From positions 4,507,404 through 4,571,403 of the forward strand of contig NZ_CP042914.1 of assembly GCF_008065135.1 (NCBI RefSeq): DNA of 64,000 bases, in the 5' to 3' direction. Made by a program: the position numbers and the translations under genes. Origin of the DNA: Roseimaritima ulvae (GTDB taxonomy: Bacteria > Planctomycetota > Planctomycetia > Pirellulales > Pirellulaceae). This document shows positions 16,681 to 25,937 of the stretch, in pieces. The notes under the pieces are model-generated. The model had not been told where the DNA came from. It saw only the letters and a program-made list of their open reading frames with translations, and did no database searches. The stretch's first letter is position 1, and each line of letters begins with the position of its first letter.

Positions 16681-18204
16681 ATGAGAACTGAAGATCGACG
16701 CAAGTTTTTGAAAGTGGGAACTCTTGCCGCTGCTGCGGGTTTGGCCGGCAAAGCAAATGCCCAAGAGGGAAAGGCGAACTTGGACTCTTCTAACGCTCCA
16801 GATGCCTCATCGCCAATCGGCAATGCTTCGGCTGAACCACGCATCCCTGGTGGAGCGGACGCTGTCGCGGAAATCGAAGGATTTAGTCGTTTTAAGCCAT
16901 CGCGGGGAAATGATCCTGAATCGGATTACTATCTCGGCAAGAAGATGCCGGGGTTCCGTCCCGCTTCGGCCGGCCCGGCTCCCTTCGAGGCCCCGGACTT
17001 GGAGAAGTTGCCTTGGAAGATGGTGGGCGGAGCAAAAGAATTCCATCTTGTGCCGCAAGCCGTCCGTCGGGAGTTTCTGCCGGGCTATTACATGAACGTC
17101 TATGGCTACAACGGCAGCATGCCGGGGCCGACAATTGAAGTAACGCAGGGTGATCGAGTGCGCATCGTGGTCACCAACGAATTACCCGAAGATACGTTTA
17201 CGCACTGGCATGGTTTTGAGTTGCCCATCCAGTACGATGGCGCTGCGACGCTGACGCAGAATCCGATCAAGCCGGGCAAGACGATGGTGTTTGAATTCGA
17301 CGTGCATGAGGAAGGCACGTTCTTCTATCATTCGCACATCCCGATGCAAGAGGCTTTCGGACAGGTCGGTTGGTTCATCGTTCATCCGAAAAAAGTTTAT
17401 GATCCGCCAGTTGATCGCGACTTCGGTTTGATCTTCCAAAACTTTCATATTCCACCAACACATACTGTCTCGGATTCGTGGGCGATGGACTGGAATTGGC
17501 ATACGATCAACGGACGTAGTGGGCCGTTGACCACGCCGCTCGTTTGCAAACACGGCGAACGCGTTCGCGTTCGCTTGCTGGATTTTTCTCCGATGCAGCA
17601 TCATCCGATCCATCTGCATGGACATACCTACTGGGAAACGGGCCATGAAGGAGCACGAACACCAAGTAGCGCCTGGGTGCCTCGTAACACGTCGCTGGTT
17701 GGTGTGGCGCAAGCGACCAACTTCGAGTTCATTGCAAACAATCCTGGTGACTGGATTTTTCATTGTCACATGGTGCATCACATGATGAACCATATGGTCC
17801 ATCACGTGGGACCGCGTATGCGAGAAAACTCCAACGTCGATCGCTATCAACAAAACACAACGACCCGTCCAGCGGTCGATTACTCACGAGAGGGGCAACA
17901 TTGGGACACACCCGGTTACCCGCAAAAGATGCAGGGCATGGAACGCACCATGCCGCAGATGGAGACTCTCTGGAATCGACGTGAGTCGAAAGGAATGCGG
18001 GCGACCTATCCGATGGCGGTCAAAGGCTTGATGACGGTGATGCGAGTTCTGCCGGATGACCTATACAACCTAGTCATGGAATCCGATGAGCCCGTTGAAA
18101 AGGGAGCAGTCTTTGCCGAGATCGTTCGACGATTCGGTGACCCGAGTCGCTATGAACCTGCTCCCGGTATGATGATGGGAATGGATGATGGCAAGAAAAT
18201 GTGA
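16681..18204 (+). CDS. Multicopper oxidase (CopA/CueO-like periplasmic cuprous oxidase)
   Basis: 507 residues from ATG 16681; the frame is open further upstream, but this ATG precedes a Tat-type leader (DRRKFLKV, then AAAAGLAGKANA). All copper motifs are present: HWH (residues 175-177), HSH (217-219), HPIHLHGH (308-315) and the T1/T3 segment HCHMVHHMMNHM (361-372). These oxidases oxidise Cu(I) to Cu(II) outside the cytoplasm. The tail is Met/His-rich and ends in EPAPGMMMGMDDGKK. Two decayed copies occur at 23.9 and 26.8 kb. A CsoR-type box 41 bp upstream suggests copper induction. Confidence 0.92.
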   Translation: MRTEDRRKFLKVGTLAAAAGLAGKANAQEGKANLDSSNAPDASSPIGNASAEPRIPGGADAVAEIEGFSRFKPSRGNDPESDYYLGKKMPGFRPASAGPAPFEAPDLEKLPWKMVGGAKEFHLVPQAVRREFLPGYYMNVYGYNGSMPGPTIEVTQGDRVRIVVTNELPEDTFTHWHGFELPIQYDGAATLTQNPIKPGKTMVFEFDVHEEGTFFYHSHIPMQEAFGQVGWFIVHPKKVYDPPVDRDFGLIFQNFHIPPTHTVSDSWAMDWNWHTINGRSGPLTTPLVCKHGERVRVRLLDFSPMQHHPIHLHGHTYWETGHEGARTPSSAWVPRNTSLVGVAQATNFEFIANNPGDWIFHCHMVHHMMNHMVHHVGPRMRENSNVDRYQQNTTTRPAVDYSREGQHWDTPGYPQKMQGMERTMPQMETLWNRRESKGMRATYPMAVKGLMTVMRVLPDDLYNLVMESDEPVEKGAVFAEIVRRFGDPSRYEPAPGMMMGMDDGKKM

Positions 18205-18470
18205 ACCGACTATCATCACGGAAACACGTTGGGGAGGTAGCACGCTAGCAACGTTTCGTTGCTCCGCCACGCGACACCGCCAATCGCGTCGAGCTCGTAC
18301 CGGACCGGACCGGTGATCTCGCTGGTTAACCGCCTCCTTCATACGCTTCTGCGAAGCCTGCCAGGCGAAGCTCCGCAAGGTTCCTGTGGTGGCCGGCCGC
18401 TGTTGATTCTCAGTCAATTCTGGTCTGGGCTGCACTATTGCTATTCGGTGCCGCCCTCATTTTGATGGTT

Positions 18471-19523
18471 TCAATTTGTCTCAGTAAGCTTTTTGCTCGC
18501 CCAGCCTAGGGCAAGCAATCCTAGACCGGCAATGCCTAGCAACTGAAGTGTCGGTCGGGCCTTGGAAACCTCCAACATGGGACAACTGGGTGTCGCACGA
18601 TCGTTGAATCCGCCACGCGCCCCGAAGTCTCCGCCGCCCTTGCCGTCGACGGGATTCCAAAGGTTGTTCGGTTGTTCGCTTTCTCTCGGTTTATCGGTCT
18701 GCTGCGAGGCATATCCATTTCGCGCCAAATACCAATCCGCGAATCCAGGTGCAACTTTTTGACCGAGAATAACCTTGATCGCGGAAAACCCGACCCAGAC
18801 TTCGCGACGACGATGATGGGCGGCAAAGTAGATCGCGTCTGCAGCGACTTCGGGTTGATAGATTGGCGGAACGGGCTGTGCGTTGTGAGGCAGACGCGAT
18901 TTCACCCAGGAGAACTGCGGCGTATTGACCGCCGGCATCTGGACGACCGTGACGTGAATATCGCTCTTTTCATGTAGCAATTCGCAACGCAGCGAGTCGG
19001 TGAATCCAACTATTGCATGCTTCGCAGCGCAGTAGGCTGACTGAAGAGGAATGCTCCGATAGGCGAGTGCTGATCCGACCTGGACGATCGTTCCCCGGTT
19101 CCGTTTACGCATCCGTTTCAGTGCAGCGAGAGTTCCATAAACGTAGCCGAGATAACAAACTTCCGTCACTCTCTTGAATTCTTCAGGCGTCATCTCGGCA
19201 ATCGGCGAGAAGACCGAAACCATCGCATCATTCACCCATACATCAATCGGCCCGAGTTCATTTTCAACACGTTCGGCAGCCGATTCCACTGCGTCCGCGT
19301 TTGAGACGTCAAGTGGCAAAATGAGCGGCCGGCCTCCGAGTTCGTGGACTTCCCGTGCTGCTGCAGCCAAGCCGTCTTCGCCCCGCGCTATGAGGGCGAC
19401 GTCATAGCCTGATCGTGCAAACTTGCGTACCGTCGCGCGGCCGATGCCCGCCGAAGCTCCAGTCACGACCACGACGGGCCGTTGAGAACGCGAGTTGGCT
19501 GTTGCCATGCTTTTGCCTTTCAT
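18471..19523 (-). CDS. Short-chain dehydrogenase/reductase (SDR) with C-terminal membrane tail
   Basis: 350 residues. TGASAGIGRA (cofactor-binding TGxxxGxG), NDAMVS in place of NNAG, and the catalytic Ser with YCAAK (Tyr-x-x-x-Lys) identify a classical SDR of the YqjQ/DltE-like subgroup. After about residue 270 there is a linker and a hydrophobic LLGIAGLGLLALGWA segment, probably a membrane anchor. The ATG overlaps the TGA of the upstream GH15 gene (ATGA), which indicates translational coupling; I therefore keep the first ATG. The substrate is unknown. Confidence 0.88.
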   Translation of the reverse strand: MKGKSMATANSRSQRPVVVVTGASAGIGRATVRKFARSGYDVALIARGEDGLAAAAREVHELGGRPLILPLDVSNADAVESAAERVENELGPIDVWVNDAMVSVFSPIAEMTPEEFKRVTEVCYLGYVYGTLAALKRMRKRNRGTIVQVGSALAYRSIPLQSAYCAAKHAIVGFTDSLRCELLHEKSDIHVTVVQMPAVNTPQFSWVKSRLPHNAQPVPPIYQPEVAADAIYFAAHHRRREVWVGFSAIKVILGQKVAPGFADWYLARNGYASQQTDKPRESEQPNNLWNPVDGKGGGDFGARGGFNDRATPSCPMLEVSKARPTLQLLGIAGLGLLALGWASKKLTETN

Positions 19524-21343
19524 TCTTTATGTACGTTCTTCTGTTCGTTCATGTCTCTTAGGTGAAGCGCTGCCCGAATCAGGCCCAGATGGCTAAATCC
19601 TTGCGGAAAGTTTCCCAAGGATAAGCCGGTGTCCGCATCGATCTGCTCGGACATCAAGCCAACGTCATTGGCGAAACTGCAGAGACGATCAAATCGCCGT
19701 CTTGCCTGTTCCTCTTTGCCAGCCAAAGCCAGGTTCATTACCATCCAAAATCCGCAGAGCGTAAACGTTGCATCGCGTCCAGGTAATCCGTCGTCGTTGC
19801 GGTATCGATATAATAGGCCGTTCCGTGATAGCTCCGCGTCGATCTGCTTGATCGTAGAAGCCATTCTCGGGTCGCTGGCGTCAAGGAACTCGGTGAGCGA
19901 CAAGGCCAATGCAGTGGCATCGAGCAGCTTCGTATCGAATGCCTGCGTAAAGGCACCGCGTTGTGAATCGTAGCCCTGCGACTCGATACGATGGCGTAAT
20001 CTGGCTCGCTGCTCTTTCCATTTCGCGAGATCTCCGCCCAACTGACGCTCTTCGGCGAATCGAATCGCCCGATCCAGCCCTACCCAGCAATACAGCTTGG
20101 AATAGAGATAATGCTTCGCCTCCCCACGAATCTCCCAAGGACCATGGTCGGGTTCCTCCCAACCAGAGGCGGCGCGGTCTGCAAGTCTACAGAGAAACTT
20201 CCACAGGTCAGGATTTAAGGGACGCGGCATACGTTCGAAACAGAGCACGACGGCATCCAGCACGTGACCGTACACATCGATCTGCCTTTGATCGGTAGCG
20301 CCATTGCCGATGCGAACGGGTCGGGACTCTTTGTAGCCGCTAAGATGTGAAAGCGAACGCTCGTCTGGAGCAGGTTCGCCATCCACACGATACATAATGC
20401 GCAGGTCATCCTGACACTGCAGGCACAATCGCTCTAACCAATCAATGAAGCGTTTGGATTCCTCGTGGTAGCCGAGCTGTTGAAGTGAATCGAGCAGCAT
20501 GCCGGAATCACGAAGCCATGTATAGCGATAATCCCAGTTCCGCTCCCCGCCTATTTCATCCGGTAGCGAAGTCGTGGGCGCAGCGATGATGCCACCACTA
20601 GGTGCAAAGATCAACAGCTTCAGAGCAAGTGCGCTGCGCAGTACCAAGTCGCGATAAGGCCCATCGTACTCGCATTGGCTTGCCCAATGCTGCCAGTACA
20701 GCATCGTGCGATCGAACTCTGCGTCGCACTCTCCAGCCGACAACCCCGGAACAGCATCAGCAGCGGGAGCGTACGTCAGAGCGATCCAATGCACGTCGCC
20801 TTCGTGCAGGGTATGAGTCCCGTTGAAGGCCTTGTCTCTTGCAATGACACTCAATGTCGAGCAGTATTCGAGCTGCTCCGACGAAGTCCGCGCAACCACG
20901 CCTTCCGAACCAATAAGGAAATCCGCTGGTTCTCTGGCAAAGTCGAACGTCGGACGACACTCGATGCGAACTTCCACCGTGTCGCGCAAACATTCAAGTC
21001 GCCGAAGCAAAGAGTGAGGTGAACGTGGAGAAGGATTCTCGTCCGCTGGCGCAGGCATGAAATCGGTTAATCGCAGCGTGCCCCTATCCGTAATGAAGGT
21101 TGTCTCCAGAATGTTTGTCGTGTCAATGTACCGCCGGGTTACTCTGAAATCCCCAGTCGGCGCAACCTCAAAAAATCCGCCGCGTTCGTCGTCGAGCAAA
21201 CGACAGAAAACTGCCCCACTATCGAATCGGGGAAGGCAACACCAGTCGACTGCCCCCCGCCGACTAATCAAGGCAGCTGTATGGCCATTACCGATCACGG
21301 CGTAATCAGAAATCGCACGGTAGCGGTTCATGTGAGTCATCAT
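19520..21343 (-). CDS. Glycoside hydrolase family 15 (glucoamylase/trehalase-like)
   Basis: I start at the MMTHMNRYRAISDYAVIGNG segment (ATG 21343), where the family N-terminus begins; the open frame extends 75 codons further but overlaps the cytochrome gene. About 607 residues. An N-terminal beta-sandwich (AVDWCCLPRFDSGAVFCRLL, RRYIDTTNILETTF) is followed by the alpha/alpha barrel with ERNWDYRYTWLRDSGMLLDS and HGPWEIRGEAKHYLYSKLYC. The acidic catalytic region E-I-G-G-E-R is present. GH15 enzymes of this cytosolic type act on alpha-glucans or trehalose. Last but one gene of the VKOR-cytochrome-GH15-SDR operon. Confidence 0.88.
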   Translation of the reverse strand: MMTHMNRYRAISDYAVIGNGHTAALISRRGAVDWCCLPRFDSGAVFCRLLDDERGGFFEVAPTGDFRVTRRYIDTTNILETTFITDRGTLRLTDFMPAPADENPSPRSPHSLLRRLECLRDTVEVRIECRPTFDFAREPADFLIGSEGVVARTSSEQLEYCSTLSVIARDKAFNGTHTLHEGDVHWIALTYAPAADAVPGLSAGECDAEFDRTMLYWQHWASQCEYDGPYRDLVLRSALALKLLIFAPSGGIIAAPTTSLPDEIGGERNWDYRYTWLRDSGMLLDSLQQLGYHEESKRFIDWLERLCLQCQDDLRIMYRVDGEPAPDERSLSHLSGYKESRPVRIGNGATDQRQIDVYGHVLDAVVLCFERMPRPLNPDLWKFLCRLADRAASGWEEPDHGPWEIRGEAKHYLYSKLYCWVGLDRAIRFAEERQLGGDLAKWKEQRARLRHRIESQGYDSQRGAFTQAFDTKLLDATALALSLTEFLDASDPRMASTIKQIDAELSRNGLLYRYRNDDGLPGRDATFTLCGFWMVMNLALAGKEEQARRRFDRLCSFANDVGLMSEQIDADTGLSLGNFPQGFSHLGLIRAALHLRDMNEQKNVHKE

Positions 21344-21404
21344 GGATGAATTTATGGGTTTCCAATGGGCGATGGCTCCACCCGTGAGAGCGGTCTTGTT
21401 CCGA

Positions 21405-22037
21405 TCATTCGCCGATGTTTCTCGCACTGTGGCTCTGGTCGGAGTGCGAATGATCTTCTTTATCTCCCGATTTTTCGTTTGCTTCACTTTGAGCGTGCCC
21501 CCCTGATCCCTCTCTCGTATTGGCATGCGATTCGCCGATTGCCTCTTTGAGTTGTTTCTTCTGTGCACGCGTCAGGTTGGGCAGCGTTCGAAGATACGCA
21601 ACCATGCTCCAGATCTCTTCGTCACTGTGCTCTCGACCGAAGGAAGGCATTCCCGTCATCCGAATGCCGTGCTTGATAATCCAGAAGAGTTCTTCGTCAC
21701 TGAAGTCGTCCAGATGTTTTTCCAAAGCCGGTGCGGGCGGGTTAAGTCCGAGCGCGAACTTTTCTGGCTCGACACCGGGCCCTCCATGACATCTCACGCA
21801 CATCGAGGCATAGTGAGTCAAACCGTGAGATACAGCGTCATCGCTATCGGGAACGGCAGACTTTTCAGGAATTCGCCAAGCCATCGAACGCTGTACCGCG
21901 AATGTCGCTACCGTCTGCTCGAAATCGCTCGGTTGGCTCGTTGCCGCCATATTGATCGCACCGGAAGCGACGATCAATACGGGAATCGCAACGATGATCA
22001 ATGCAGTGACGATAGCGGTCCAGATAATGCGTTTCAT
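21405..22037 (-). CDS. Membrane-anchored mono-haem cytochrome c
   Basis: 210 residues: an N-terminal hydrophobic helix (IIWTAIVTALIIVAIPVLIV), then HYASMCVRCHGGPGVEP with the CxxCH haem-c site, GIRMTGMPSFG giving the axial Met, and MVAYLRTLPNLT near the end of the cytochrome fold. The last 45 residues are a His/Ser/Glu-rich, probably disordered tail. It lies 39 bp downstream of the VKOR-like gene; that gap contains a tandem 14-base duplication (TTTGTTAGCGCACA, period 16). Confidence 0.88.
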   Translation of the reverse strand: MKRIIWTAIVTALIIVAIPVLIVASGAINMAATSQPSDFEQTVATFAVQRSMAWRIPEKSAVPDSDDAVSHGLTHYASMCVRCHGGPGVEPEKFALGLNPPAPALEKHLDDFSDEELFWIIKHGIRMTGMPSFGREHSDEEIWSMVAYLRTLPNLTRAQKKQLKEAIGESHANTREGSGGHAQSEANEKSGDKEDHSHSDQSHSARNIGE

Positions 22038-22076
22038 CGGATTCTCTCTTGTAGATTTTGTTAGCGCACAAATTTG

Positions 22077-23693
22077 TTAGCGCACATAGCGGTCCCAGCT
22101 TCCGTAGGATTGCGTGATCCGGCCACGCGGTATCGAAAGCCCGGCGACTGCGATGCCGAGAATCGACAGAGCAATCGCGTATCCCGTTGGGGCTTGATCG
22201 ACAAACCATGGTCCAGCGACCATTGTCAGCGCCAACAGGAGGTTCACGAAACGACCGACGCGAACGGCTTCGCCCATGCAAATTACCGATACGGTCACGA
22301 TCAATGCTCCGCCAAGATGTCCGATGTCAGCAGCCCTCGTCTTGATGTCGACGCCAAACAAGGTGGGCATAAACATTGTCACGATGCCAAGGACGGTGCA
22401 CCCAACCAACGTCCAGGGAAAACTCATTCCCCAGATCGAAGCCTTGAACAAGGCAACAGGGCGATCATGAAACTCGATCATCGCAGGCGAACGCTGGTCG
22501 ACGGTACAGCCCTCCGGCTTTCCGCCTTTCCAAAAAATGGTCCACAGCGACCCGCCACGATCTCCTCGCTTTTTCGCTTGACGCACGTGCTGGAACATCG
22601 CGATCACTTCGTCGACTTCCAGTGGAATCATCGGCAGCATAATAAGCGCAGCAAGCAGGCACATTGTGCACCATGCATGCACGATAACCGGTTGTGAGAT
22701 GACCAGAATGATGTGGGTGATCCCCAGCGGGATAACAAGCAAGCCGAAGAATGCAACCATCCATGGCATGGTGCGCCAGCGTGACGGGCTGCCCATGTAT
22801 CCCATGAGGAATTCAAACGTGTAAGAGATCGCACCGAGACCACCGTCCGAAATTGGCCACATGTGTGACATTTTCGAATTGAGTACTTTCTTTGTGCCGG
22901 TTTCAAAACTGAAGAATGGATCCCAGACGTAGTCGATGTATCCGAGCTGAAACATTGTCAGATAGCGCGAAACGATAAACCCAAGAAACCCAGTAGCGAT
23001 CATGATCGATCGCTGTGGCCAACTGGACGGGTTATAGCTCCACCCCGGAGGTTGAGCAGGTCCATGCTGCATATACATGATCATGTTCGGCATGCCGGGG
23101 ATCAAAATCGTCAAAGCCATGACGAGAATGCCCACGAGCGAATCGTTTGCGTACGAAGCTGCGGTTGGCGCCCAAAATAGAACGGGTGCGAATGTCAACC
23201 AAATGCCAACTCCGCAGCACGCCCAAAGACTGTACGGCCGATTCGGCTTGAGCGATCTCCAGCCTAGAACGATTAGAAGCAGGCCACTGACGAGATCGCT
23301 ACCCGTGATCAACCAGGCACGCGACCGCTGCAGATCCTCACTCGGCTCATCGGCAAACCATGGTCCGCGTCCGCCACTTGGATCGACCCAGAGATCTTCG
23401 TTTAGATAGCCAAAGGAAAACGGTGCCAGCATCATCCAGATGCCGAGCAGCGGCAAAGTCCAATAGACCCAGAGCGTCTGCTTGTGATGCATCTCAAGCA
23501 TTGTCATGCGATCGTCGCGGCTCATTGCATGATCGTGTCCGCTGCCGTTGTCGTCACCTCCATGCTCATGATTTTCATCGTGATCGTTGCCATGCCCCTG
23601 CATTTTCATTTCCGCCATCGGACGCGAAACACCACGTGATCCCATCATTGGATGGTCTGCGTCGTCATGTTGCTCGTTTTGTTGGTCGCTCAT
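22077..23693 (-). CDS. SPW-repeat / vitamin-K epoxide reductase (VKOR)-like polytopic membrane protein
   Basis: 538 residues. The first 65 form a His/Met/Asp-rich cytosolic or periplasmic metal-binding-like segment (HGNDHDENHEHGGDDN). Then come two SPW-type four-helix units (GIWMMLAPFSFGY; GIWLTFAPVLFWA). The middle carries HAWCTMCLLAALIML, matching the redox CxxC helix of VKOR-type disulfide reductases, followed by more helices. The upstream cysteine pair of canonical VKOR is not clear, so activity is uncertain. First gene of an operon with cytochrome c, GH15 and SDR. Confidence 0.8.
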   Translation of the reverse strand: MSDQQNEQHDDADHPMMGSRGVSRPMAEMKMQGHGNDHDENHEHGGDDNGSGHDHAMSRDDRMTMLEMHHKQTLWVYWTLPLLGIWMMLAPFSFGYLNEDLWVDPSGGRGPWFADEPSEDLQRSRAWLITGSDLVSGLLLIVLGWRSLKPNRPYSLWACCGVGIWLTFAPVLFWAPTAASYANDSLVGILVMALTILIPGMPNMIMYMQHGPAQPPGWSYNPSSWPQRSIMIATGFLGFIVSRYLTMFQLGYIDYVWDPFFSFETGTKKVLNSKMSHMWPISDGGLGAISYTFEFLMGYMGSPSRWRTMPWMVAFFGLLVIPLGITHIILVISQPVIVHAWCTMCLLAALIMLPMIPLEVDEVIAMFQHVRQAKKRGDRGGSLWTIFWKGGKPEGCTVDQRSPAMIEFHDRPVALFKASIWGMSFPWTLVGCTVLGIVTMFMPTLFGVDIKTRAADIGHLGGALIVTVSVICMGEAVRVGRFVNLLLALTMVAGPWFVDQAPTGYAIALSILGIAVAGLSIPRGRITQSYGSWDRYVR

Positions 23694-23832
23694 CTTCCAA
23701 CCTGTGTTCGCTCGTCGTACAGCCAGCTTTATTACATGGCATCCCGAAGGCCAGCTTCCCTCAATCTACAATCAACTGGACCCAGAACGCCGCTACATCG
23801 AATGCTCGACAGATGCGTTTGTGTACTTGCAA

Positions 23833-23849
23833 ATACCATGCCGGGGTAT
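23833..23849. promoter_or_regulatory. Putative CsoR operator, copy 3 (orphan)
   Basis: ATACC-ATGCCGG-GGTAT. It stands just in front of the decayed oxidase/CsoR remnant, so it is probably the preserved promoter operator of a lost copy of the copper operon. Confidence 0.55.
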
Positions 23850-23885
23850 CGGGTGGGGACCCCTGTCTCGCTACAGAATGCATCC

Positions 23886-24340
23886 ACACGTGCCGCTGTC
23901 GACTTCACTCGCAATAGTGCTGGCTTTGCCGAGATTGTCCGCCGTTTTGGCGACCCGCAGCGTCGTGAACCGGCCCCGAAGATTCGACGGACCATTGGGC
24001 AGGCCGAGGCCCTCGGTCGCATGATGCAGCAAGATGCTCCATGCCTCGATGTTGTAAGCACCCTCGCATAAGTTTTCATTACTTCCCAAGAACCGTGGCT
24101 AGCGCCAAAACGGCTAATTAGATGGAAAAACTTCCGCAAGGGTGCTTAATACAGGTGGGCGCTGCGTCAGGAGTACTTTCTAGAGTTGCACAATTTCTTC
24201 TGCGAGATCACATGGCCGCTAGCGTTGCCAAAGCGGCATCGTCCGCGGACCCGGAAGATCGGGAGACGATCTTCCAAGAATTGGTCACGTTGTTTGACAA
24301 ATACGCTCAGGCTAAATTGGAAGGTGGTAGTCGCGATGTT
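23886..24340 (+). pseudogene. Collapsed remnant of a multicopper oxidase-csoR pair
   Basis: One frame reads TRAAVDFTRNS, then FAEIVRRFGDPQRREPAP, then KIRRTIGQAEALGRMMQQ and DAPCLDVVSTLA-stop. The first two pieces are non-adjacent segments of the intact oxidase (TRPAVDYSRE; FAEIVRRFGDPSRYEPAP). The third is the N-terminal helix of CsoR with its metal Cys. After about 70 unrelated bases another frame continues with the CsoR C-terminal half (GAASGVLSRVAQFLLRDHMA, then IFQELVTLFDKYAQAK) from about 24150, with no second metal Cys visible. Several deletions and one frame change have fused what was an oxidase-csoR operon. Confidence 0.75.
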
Positions 24341-24376
24341 CCACGATCCATTTGGCTCCCAGCTCCCAACTCATAA

Positions 24377-25843
24377 TCAGCGCGGTTTCGGCACTGCCGA
24401 AATGTGCCCCGGAGGTTCTGGTCCGGTCGGCGGCATCAAGCCACCGTTGAGCAGATAGCCGGCAATCAGCGTCTCGTTACTTCGCCATGCAACCAATTGC
24501 TGAACATACTGGACCCGCATTTGGTAATACGTCAACTGGGCGGCGAGAACCTGAGGCCAATCGACACGATCCTCTTCGTAGGCGTCCAGTAGCACTTCGT
24601 AAGCCCGTCGCGATTCGGGAACAATGACTTCCTGATAACTGCGGACGTTTTGAACCGCGGTCAAATAGTCGCGATAGATTTTCGCCAGTTGTCGCTGTAG
24701 TGATAGTTCAACTCGCTCGATTTCGCTCCGCTGCCGTACCACGTCCGCTTCGGCCTGCCGGATCGTGCCCTGGTTCCAGTCGTACAGTGGAATTTCTACC
24801 TGAAGAGCCGTGTTGTGCGTGTTTTCTTTAGCCTCGAAGTTGCGACCGTAACCGTAAGTAACGACGATGTCGGGAATTTTCTCGACCGTTTCTCGCTTGA
24901 CCTTGATTTCATCCGCTTGAAGCTTGGCCCGAGCGGCGAGGATTTGGGGGCTTTCGGAGACCAAGCGGTCGAGCGCTATATTAAAATCGATTAAACTCAC
25001 CGGAGCTTCGAGTGCGCCCTCGAGCGGAGTCGGCGCTTGGCGAGTGCCGGCAATTGCAGTCAATTCATACCAATTGGCTTGCAACTGATTTCGGAACATC
25101 AGCAGGTCTAACCGAGCACGTTGCACTAGGACGTTTGCCTGATGCACTTCCGCCCGCGTCGCTTGCCCCAGATTGTAAAGTTCCCGAGCAGTGACGACAC
25201 CGTCTTCGGCGTTCTTCAAAATTTCGTTGTGAAGCTGTACCAGTTGTTGTTGACCAAGTGTCATCCAGAACTGGATACGCAAATCGTTCAGCACTTGATA
25301 TTGCTGCTCGAGCGCTCGCCATTCGGCGGCTCGTGTCAGCTGCAAGAACTTGGCACGGCTGAGTTGCAACTTTCGCGCGGTCACGATCCGCTGCTGAAAC
25401 TGAGCACCCTGCCATTCACCAGCAGTCCCGCCGACCCCCCATTGCTCGCCGACGTAGATCAAGTTGGGGTTGGGGATAAGGCCAGCCTGGATCGCTTTGC
25501 CCATTTCCGATTGGATTTGGGTTTGGGCTTGCGTAAGTGTCGGGTTGCGACTGCAAGCCATGGACTCGAGCATTTGCAAGGTCAACGCCGGTTCATCACT
25601 GTAGATCATGCCTTCGGCCAGTGATTCAGGCACCGGCGGAACCGGCGGTGGCTCGGTAAATTTCTCTCCGACCCGCTCGCGCAAGTCATCAGGCGAAGTT
25701 GGCGGATAGGGATCATTGACGCCTGTGCCCTGGGGGCCGATACGCTGGGAATCCTGGATCGGTTGCTGTGCCGAGGCAACCGAGGCTGAGACAATCAGAG
25801 CCACCGACGCCGCGAAGCGACCGAAATGACAAACCGTTGACAT
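24377..25843 (-). CDS. TolC-family outer membrane efflux protein (CusC/CzcC-like)
   Basis: 488 residues with a signal peptide (FAASVALIVSASVASAQ). Two related halves carry long helices and the family turns: RNPTLTQAQTQIQSEMGKAI, QATRAEVHQANVLVQRARLD in the first, and ALQVEIPLYDWNQGTIRQAE with VELSLQRQLAKIYRDYLTAV in the second, as in TolC-type channel proteins. No lipoprotein Cys. It follows the 26 kb Cys-containing gene on the same strand, 94 bp apart, so the two probably form one copper-inducible unit. It would form the outer membrane exit of an RND pump. Confidence 0.88.
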   Translation of the reverse strand: MSTVCHFGRFAASVALIVSASVASAQQPIQDSQRIGPQGTGVNDPYPPTSPDDLRERVGEKFTEPPPVPPVPESLAEGMIYSDEPALTLQMLESMACSRNPTLTQAQTQIQSEMGKAIQAGLIPNPNLIYVGEQWGVGGTAGEWQGAQFQQRIVTARKLQLSRAKFLQLTRAAEWRALEQQYQVLNDLRIQFWMTLGQQQLVQLHNEILKNAEDGVVTARELYNLGQATRAEVHQANVLVQRARLDLLMFRNQLQANWYELTAIAGTRQAPTPLEGALEAPVSLIDFNIALDRLVSESPQILAARAKLQADEIKVKRETVEKIPDIVVTYGYGRNFEAKENTHNTALQVEIPLYDWNQGTIRQAEADVVRQRSEIERVELSLQRQLAKIYRDYLTAVQNVRSYQEVIVPESRRAYEVLLDAYEEDRVDWPQVLAAQLTYYQMRVQYVQQLVAWRSNETLIAGYLLNGGLMPPTGPEPPGHISAVPKPR

Positions 25844-25937
25844 GAGAAACTCCCTATCTATCGAGAACGATTTCCAGGATCATTCCGGCCATCGTGGCGA
25901 AACTTGAATGTGAAAATGAATGACTTAAAGGCGAAGG

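Noticed and set aside
18205-18470. Possible small frame with a CxxC (FCEACQAKLRK) and a hydrophobic tail (ILVWAALLLFGAALILMVS) after the oxidase gene
   Set aside because: The two pieces are in different frames and I see no start site; they may be remnants of a zinc-ribbon membrane protein but cannot be supported.
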